A stretch of DNA of 20,824 bases from Bradymonadales bacterium (lineage in GTDB: Bacteria > Myxococcota > Bradymonadia > REDH01): assembly GCA_947483645.1 (NCBI GenBank), contig CANKLS010000023.1:1-20824 (forward strand), written 5' to 3'. How positions within the stretch are numbered: the first letter of the stretch is position 1; each line of letters starts with the position of its first letter. A model generated the notes under the pieces. It was not told the origin of the DNA. It saw only the letters and a list, made by a program, of their open reading frames with translations, and searched no databases. This document shows positions 16,523 through 20,824 of this stretch, piece by piece. A program made the translations under genes and the position numbers.

Positions 16523-18025
16523 CTACCCGAGGTAGCGCCGGCCGAGGTGGCGGAGCAGTGCGTCGGCGCCCAGCGGAGCCCCCGTGGCCGACTTCACCAG
16601 CGCGTCGGTGGTCAGCAGCGAGCCCTTCTCGTGCACAGCCACCTTCATCCAGTCGCGGATCTCCTGCAGCTCTCCGCGGCCAAGCCGGCCGTCAAAGTCG
16701 GCCATCTGGCTGCGGAGCGCCTCTGCGAGCTGCGCCGCGATCATCGCGCCCAGCGTGTAAGAGGGGAAGTAGCCGAAGGAGCCGTCGGTCCAGTGCACAT
16801 CCTGCATGCAGCCGTTCTGATCGGAGTCGGGGCGGATGCCGAGCAGCCGCTCCATGCCATCATTCCATGCGTCAGGAAGATCGCGGACCTCGAGCGTGCC
16901 GGCGATGAGCGCCTGCTCGAGTTCGAAGCGGAGAATTACATGCAGCGGGTAGGTGACCTCGTCGGCGTCGACGCGGATGAGGCTCCGCTTCACGCGGGTG
17001 AAACGGGAGAAAAGATCGTCGCCGGTCCAAGCCTTGCTGCCGTTCGGACCGAGGTGCTGGTTGACCAGCTGTGCGACCTTCTCCATCAGCGGCTTGCTGC
17101 GGAAGAGCTGCATCTCGACGAAGAGCGACTGCGACTCGTGCACCGCCATGCCGCGCGCCGTGCCGGCGGGGAGGCCACGCCAGGCGGCAGGCCGGTTGAG
17201 CTCGTAGAGTGCGTGGCCGGTCTCGTGGGCAACGCCCATCATGGCCGAGGCGAAGTCGTCTTCGCGGTAGCGGGTGGTGATGCGGACATCGTCGGTCGCG
17301 CCGCCGCAGAAGGGGTGGGGGCTCACATCGAGGCGGCCACGGTCGAAGTCGAAGCCGAGGAGCTTCATCACGTCGAGGCCGAGCTCGCGCTGCGCATCGA
17401 TAGGGAAGGGACCCGACGACTGCTCGCGCGCGGGCTCCGCGGCCTGGCGCTCGATGACCTCGCCGATCATCGGCGGAAGATGCTCGCGGAGAGGCGCGAA
17501 GATCTCGGCGATGCGGTCCGCCCGCATGCTGGGCTCGAACTGGTCGATGAGGGCGTCGTAGGGGGTCAGGCTGAGCGCCTCCGACTTGGCGGCAGCGACC
17601 TGTCGAACCAGGCCCAGGACCTCGGTGAGCGCGGGCGCGAAGAGATCGAAACGGTTCTCCGGGCGGGCTTCGGTCCAGACCTGGTAGCAGCGAGAGCCGG
17701 CGCGGGAGAGTGCCTCGACCAGCGCGGGCTCGACGGCAGATGCGTGGGCGTAGAGCCGGCGCATCTCGGCCAGGTTGACCTGATGATCAGGGTCGGCGGG
17801 CGGGTTACCTTCGGCCTCGTTGAGCCAGTCGCCGACGCGGGGGTCGGTGAGGGCCTCGTGCGAGATCGCATCGAGCGTGGCGACCGCCTCGCCGCGGGCC
17901 TCGGAGGCCCCCTTCGGCATGATGGTGAGCATGTCCCAGCCGAGGATGCCGCGGGCATCTCCGATGGCAGAGATCTTCTTGAAGCGGGTGTTGAGCTGTT
18001 CGTAGGCGGCGTTTGCAGCTGTCAT
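16523..18025 (-). CDS. M32 family zinc carboxypeptidase (carboxypeptidase Taq type)
   Basis: A 500-residue cytoplasmic metallocarboxypeptidase, the usual length for the family, removing C-terminal residues from peptides. The zinc motif HETGH is at 267-271 within MMGVAHETGHALYE, and the downstream HESQS (His296, Glu297) supplies the third ligand. Other M32 marks are the N-terminal ILGWDMLTIMPKGA (27-40, the WDxxTxMPxGA block), CGGATDDVRITTRY (240-253), DEVTYPLHVILRFELE and the C-terminal block with GSFGYFPSYTLGA. The frame continues 39 codons upstream; I chose ATG 18025 because AGGA precedes it at SD distance and homologues start there. A start 7 codons earlier (18046) cannot be excluded. No signal peptide. 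rpsT follows downstream but has its own promoter. Confidence 0.95.
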   Translation of the reverse strand: MTAANAAYEQLNTRFKKISAIGDARGILGWDMLTIMPKGASEARGEAVATLDAISHEALTDPRVGDWLNEAEGNPPADPDHQVNLAEMRRLYAHASAVEPALVEALSRAGSRCYQVWTEARPENRFDLFAPALTEVLGLVRQVAAAKSEALSLTPYDALIDQFEPSMRADRIAEIFAPLREHLPPMIGEVIERQAAEPAREQSSGPFPIDAQRELGLDVMKLLGFDFDRGRLDVSPHPFCGGATDDVRITTRYREDDFASAMMGVAHETGHALYELNRPAAWRGLPAGTARGMAVHESQSLFVEMQLFRSKPLMEKVAQLVNQHLGPNGSKAWTGDDLFSRFTRVKRSLIRVDADEVTYPLHVILRFELEQALIAGTLEVRDLPDAWNDGMERLLGIRPDSDQNGCMQDVHWTDGSFGYFPSYTLGAMIAAQLAEALRSQMADFDGRLGRGELQEIRDWMKVAVHEKGSLLTTDALVKSATGAPLGADALLRHLGRRYLG

Positions 18026-18192
18026 GATTTTCCTAGGGTCGAACATCGAAGACGGGCGATGGATAACCCTTCGAGAGGCAAAAGGGAACGAGATGAGACG
18101 GGAGCGCAAAATCCCAATGAACCTCCCGCGCATCGTTGACAAGCCAACGCCGCAGATGCAGTTCGCCTGTTGTCTCTCGCCAACGGAAACCG

Positions 18193-19518
18193 ATGCAACT
18201 CACGCGACGCCGGCTGCTCATCCTCTCGGCCCTCTCTGTAGGTCTCGTTCCTTTCGCTGGATGCGTGGAGCAGAGCGACGACGCCAACGCAGGAGCGGGC
18301 TCTGGTAGCGGCGAGGGCTCCGGAAGCGGCGACGGCTCCGGAAGCGGTGAGGGCTCGGGAAGCGTGGCCGCCACCCATCTCCGAATGAAGGGTCCCTGGG
18401 TCATGGTGACGGGTGCAACACAGGTGCGGCTTCGCTGCGAGACCAACACCGATGCACCGCTCACGGTGACGCTGCGCGCGCCAGACGGGACCGAGGTCGT
18501 GGGCACCACCGAGCAAGAGACGCGGGAGCTCGCGCCCGACTGGCCGCGGCGCGGCATACGCTCCGACCACCCGGACAAGGCCGGTCCGTCGACGCTGCAC
18601 GACATCACGCTCTCCGACCTCACGCCCGGGCTGCAGTATAGCTACACGTTGACCGCGGCGCAGTTCGAGACGGCGTCGGGGACCTTCCGTGCGCCACCGG
18701 CCCCTGGCGAAGAGGTCCGCGTCCTCTTTGTCGCCGACACCATGTGGCCGGGCAGCGAGAAGGTGGGGCCGGTTGTCGCGGCGCTCGGGGGCGACCTCTT
18801 CCTGCACGGCGGCGACATCCAATACTACGAGAACCCGGTCGACACATGGAACGGCTACTTCGCCTACTTCGGCGGCGTGATGGCCTCGATGGCCGCCCAC
18901 CACGCGATCGGCAACCACGAGTACGAGGCCTTCGGCGAGTTCGAGAGCCACTTCGAGCGGCTCTTCGGCGGCCAGGGCGAGCCCACGGGCACCGTCGACT
19001 ACCACGCCTTTACCTTCGGCAGCGCCCGGTTCGTCTTCCTGAATTCCGAGGCCGACTTCGGGCCCACCGGGACCACCCAGATGGCCTGGTTTGAGGAGGA
19101 GCTGCGCGCGGCCGACGGCGACCCCGCCATCCGCACGGTCATCGTGGTCTTCCACCGGCCCGTCTACACCTTCGGCAAGAGCAATCCCGACTTCACGGTG
19201 CGCGACTACTTCCACCCCCGCTTCCTCGCGAGCAAGGTCCGGCTGGTGCTCACGGGCCACAACCACGGCTACGAACGTTTTCTCGTAGATGGAATCCACT
19301 ACGTGGTGGATGCAGGCGGCGGCGCCCTCCTCACCAACATCAACGATACGCGCGCAGAGGTACTGGCGGTCTACCCCGATGAGGAGTCGAAGCGGCTGGT
19401 CGCCTCGTCGAGCTACGGCGTCTCGGCCATCACGATCGCGGGCGATGGCAGCATCCGTGTGGAGCGGGTGACCGAACGCGGGGTGGTCACAGACAGCTAC
19501 ACGGTGAGCGCACCATGA
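18193..19518 (+). CDS. Purple-acid-phosphatase-like metallophosphoesterase lipoprotein
   Basis: Encodes 441 residues. The N-terminus has T-R-R-R-L-L (4-9), a twin-arginine-like motif, and a lipobox Phe-Ala-Gly-Cys with Cys24, so a Tat-exported lipoprotein is likely. A repetitive Gly/Ser/Glu/Asp linker (about 34-58) leads to a fibronectin-III-like N-domain (about 62-168) and a calcineurin-like phosphoesterase domain (about 174-376). Metal motifs: Asp182, GDxxY at 207-211, GNHE at 240-243, VVFH with His321, and GHNH at 355-358. This set is the purple acid phosphatase signature; the first motif (ADTMWPG) is divergent. Substrate unknown. ATG 18193 starts the signal peptide; a lone perfect TTGACA lies at 18136-18141 without a clear -10. 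The stop overlaps the next gene in ATGA. Confidence 0.9.
   Translation: MQLTRRRLLILSALSVGLVPFAGCVEQSDDANAGAGSGSGEGSGSGDGSGSGEGSGSVAATHLRMKGPWVMVTGATQVRLRCETNTDAPLTVTLRAPDGTEVVGTTEQETRELAPDWPRRGIRSDHPDKAGPSTLHDITLSDLTPGLQYSYTLTAAQFETASGTFRAPPAPGEEVRVLFVADTMWPGSEKVGPVVAALGGDLFLHGGDIQYYENPVDTWNGYFAYFGGVMASMAAHHAIGNHEYEAFGEFESHFERLFGGQGEPTGTVDYHAFTFGSARFVFLNSEADFGPTGTTQMAWFEEELRAADGDPAIRTVIVVFHRPVYTFGKSNPDFTVRDYFHPRFLASKVRLVLTGHNHGYERFLVDGIHYVVDAGGGALLTNINDTRAEVLAVYPDEESKRLVASSSYGVSAITIAGDGSIRVERVTERGVVTDSYTVSAP
18298..18363 (+). repeat. 18-bp in-frame tandem repeat encoding a Gly-Ser-Glu/Asp linker
   Basis: About 3.7 copies of an 18-base unit (GGCTCCGGAAGCGGCGAC and variants) start at 18298, 18316, 18334 and 18352. 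Each full unit encodes GSGSG plus Glu or Asp. It forms the flexible linker between the lipid anchor and the phosphatase domain. Confidence 0.85.
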
Positions 19519-20240
19519 CGCGACCGCTGGCGCTGGTCACAGGGGCAGGCCGCAGGGTTGGGGCAGCCGTCGCCGGCCGGCTGGCCACGGAGGGCTGGTC
19601 GCTGCTGCTCCATGCCTACCGGTCCGACGGACCAGCGGCCGAGCTGGCGAATGCGCTCGAGCGGTCGACCGGGGTCTGTTGCGATGTTGTGACGGCCGAT
19701 CTTCGCTCCCGTGAAGGCCGCGCCGCACTCTCCGACCTGGTTCGAGAGCAGGCGCCCGAGGGGCTGGTTCACTGTGCGTCGCCCTACCCTGCCGGCCCTC
19801 TCGGCGAGAGCAGTTCGGCGATGGTTGAGGCCTTTGAGATCGGGCCCATCGCAGCGTCTGAACTGCTCCGCGCCGCGTTCGAGGCGGGCAACCTGCAGAG
19901 CGCCGTGATGATGCTCGATGCCCGCTCCGATCGGGGCTGGGCAGGTCGCAGCGCCTATCTGGCCGCCAAGGCCGCGCTCGAGAGCGTGACCAAGAGCGCA
20001 GCGCTGGAGTTTGCGCCCCGTGCGCGGGTGAATGGCCTGGCGCTCGGTGCGGTCGAGCCGACCCCGTGGGACGAGGCGTGGGGGAAGCGGCTGCCCGAAG
20101 CGGCGCTGGCGCAGACACTCACCGGGCGGGCGGTGACGCCAGATGAGGTAGCAAGACTCACCGCGCTCCTCCTGTCGCCGAGTACGGCCGGCGTGACGGG
20201 GAGCATCTGGCGGGTGGATGGCGGCAGAATGGTGCGGTGA
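19515..20240 (+). CDS. Pteridine-reductase-type short-chain dehydrogenase
   Basis: A 241-residue SDR. The Rossmann motif is TGAGRRVG at 9-16, the TGxxxRxG form of the PTR1/FolM group rather than the usual TGxxxGxG. LHAYRS at 32-37 parallels the PTR1 HRS segment that selects NADPH. CASPY near 87-91 replaces NNAG. The active site is YLAAK (Tyr148, Lys152), and Asp135 sits exactly 13 residues before the Tyr, where PTR1 has Asp in place of the classical SDR Ser. Dihydropteridine or dihydromonapterin reduction is therefore the best guess, but substrate is inference. The start overlaps the phosphatase stop (ATGA, 19515-19518), indicating translational coupling. A strong hairpin follows the stop. 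Confidence 0.88.
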   Translation: MTRPLALVTGAGRRVGAAVAGRLATEGWSLLLHAYRSDGPAAELANALERSTGVCCDVVTADLRSREGRAALSDLVREQAPEGLVHCASPYPAGPLGESSSAMVEAFEIGPIAASELLRAAFEAGNLQSAVMMLDARSDRGWAGRSAYLAAKAALESVTKSAALEFAPRARVNGLALGAVEPTPWDEAWGKRLPEAALAQTLTGRAVTPDEVARLTALLLSPSTAGVTGSIWRVDGGRMVR

Positions 20241-20241
20241 G

Positions 20242-20266
20242 GGGGACTTGCGGGCAGCAAGTTCCC
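20242..20266 (+). terminator. Hairpin after the SDR gene, possible terminator
   Basis: A 10-bp stem (one G-U pair) with loop GGGCA begins two bases after the SDR stop: GGGGACTTGC pairs with GCAAGTTCCC. Only a weak T-tract (TAGTTT) follows, so it may be an inefficient terminator, an mRNA-stabilising stem or an operator for the next gene. Confidence 0.45.
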
Positions 20267-20306
20267 GACTAGTTTGGTCAAGAATTGCCTCGCTGGGAGC
20301 TACGCC

Positions 20307-20824
20307 ATGTCTGATTTCAAAACGCTGATCGCCAAGGTCAAGAGCACCATCATCGAAGTCACCGTAGAGGAGTCCAAGGGCAGGCTCGGCGAGAGCCTCT
20401 TCCTCGATGTCCGTGAACCCTCGGAGACCGCAGACGGCCATGTGAAGGGCGCTCTGCTCATCCCACGCGGCCTGCTTGAGTTGCGGGTCGAGGATCGCAT
20501 CGCCGACAAGGCGCGGCCCATCGTCGCCTACTGCGCGGGCGGAAACCGTTCCGCCTTTGCTGCCGCGAGCCTCCGCGACTTGGGCTACATGAATGTGACC
20601 TCCATGATTGGCGGCTTCGCGGCCTGGAAGCAGGCAGGACTGGACTTCGAGGTTCCGGTGACCCTGACCGCGGAACAGTCGGTGCGATACAGCCGCCACC
20701 TGCTGATGCCCGAGGTGGGCGAGGCCGGTCAGATCAAACTGATGCAGAGCAAGGTGCTGCTTCTTGGCGCGGGCGGACTCGGCTCGCCGTCGGCCTACTA
20801 CCTGGCTGCGGCCGGCGTTGGCAC
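20307..20824 (+). CDS. Rhodanese-ThiF/MoeB fusion, N-terminal part (cut by window end)
   Basis: The frame opens at ATG 20307 with SD GGAG (20296-20299, 7-base spacer) and runs past the window end; 172 codons are visible. Residues about 15-115 form a single rhodanese domain with FLDVREPSE (32-40), GHVKGALLIP (44-53) and active-site loop CAGGNR starting at Cys76, so sulfur transfer through a persulfide is possible. From about 127, RYSRHLLMPEVGEAGQ and the nucleotide motif GAGGLG (154-159) begin an E1-like ThiF/MoeB adenylyltransferase. The N-terminal rhodanese order differs from MoeZ, where rhodanese is C-terminal, but occurs in some MoeB-annotated proteins. The likely role is activating the C-terminus of a sulfur-carrier protein (MoaD or ThiS type); which one cannot be told here. 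Confidence 0.9.
   Translation, partial: MSDFKTLIAKVKSTIIEVTVEESKGRLGESLFLDVREPSETADGHVKGALLIPRGLLELRVEDRIADKARPIVAYCAGGNRSAFAAASLRDLGYMNVTSMIGGFAAWKQAGLDFEVPVTLTAEQSVRYSRHLLMPEVGEAGQIKLMQSKVLLLGAGGLGSPSAYYLAAAGVG

Noticed and set aside
16547..18139. 530-codon plus-strand open frame opposite the M32 carboxypeptidase
   Set aside because: The minus strand has HETGH and all M32 blocks; the plus-strand translation has no recognisable domain.
18136..18141. Perfect TTGACA upstream of the phosphatase gene
   Set aside because: No acceptable -10 hexamer occurs 15-19 bases downstream, so it was not called as a promoter.
18022..19299. 425-codon minus-strand open frame opposite the phosphatase
   Set aside because: It is Arg/Gly/Glu-rich without motifs, and the plus strand shows a signal peptide and a full metal-site set.
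19497..20699. 400-codon minus-strand open frame across the SDR and rhodanese genes
   Set aside because: It spans two well-supported plus-strand genes and their gap, with no recognisable domain.

Overview
The window is a GC-rich, densely coded piece of bacterial chromosome with no rRNA, tRNA, CRISPR, insertion sequence or phage genes that I can see. The gene set suggests a Gram-negative bacterium: type IV pilus assembly genes with an outer-membrane secretin, several lipoproteins, an NtrC-type sigma-54 activator and an AsnRS. Lipoproteins with Gly-Ser-Glu linkers and Cys-rich tails, together with the pil content, fit Myxococcota or other former Deltaproteobacteria. That placement is inference, since no marker gene was compared.

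Layout. (1) Bases 1-831 hold the 3' part of an unrecognised plus-strand gene. (2) Bases 852-8618, minus strand, form one apparent operon: pilM-pilN-pilO-pilP-pilQ, a fused aroK-aroB gene and a Cys-rich lipoprotein gene. Genes abut or overlap except for an 82-base pilP-pilQ gap. A sigma-70-like promoter and a 15-bp palindrome lie just upstream of pilM. (3) Bases 8753-10147, plus strand, encode an NtrC-family response regulator divergent from pilM. Its 3' end overlaps by 46 bases the 3' end of a minus-strand sensor histidine kinase (10102-11622), which lies directly behind the prepilin peptidase gene pilD (11629-12621). (4) Bases 12725-13549 encode an unknown four-helix membrane protein whose stop codon interlocks with that of asnS (13546-14838, minus). 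(5) holA (14985-16055, plus) diverges from asnS and converges on rpsT (16121-16387, minus), which has a structured leader. Upstream of rpsT, on the same strand, is an M32 carboxypeptidase gene (16523-18025). (6) Bases 18193-20240, plus strand: a purple-acid-phosphatase-like, probably Tat-exported lipoprotein, translationally coupled to a pteridine-reductase-type SDR. A hairpin follows, then a rhodanese-ThiF/MoeB gene cut by the window end.

How the genes work together. PilM, PilN, PilO and PilP form the alignment complex joining the inner-membrane pilus motor platform to the PilQ secretin. PilD matures the pilins. The histidine kinase and response regulator embedded between these two loci are good candidates for controlling pilus genes. 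AroKB supplies two shikimate-pathway steps; its place behind pilQ repeats the pilMNOPQ-aroK-aroB order known from gamma-proteobacteria, here with the two aro genes fused. asnS, holA and rpsT are housekeeping genes. I see no clearly novel multi-gene system. The most unusual points are the AroK-AroB fusion in the pil operon, the tail-to-tail overlapping two-component pair, the variant GAFTGA loop, the stem-loop-rich rpsT leader and the phosphatase/pteridine-reductase pair.
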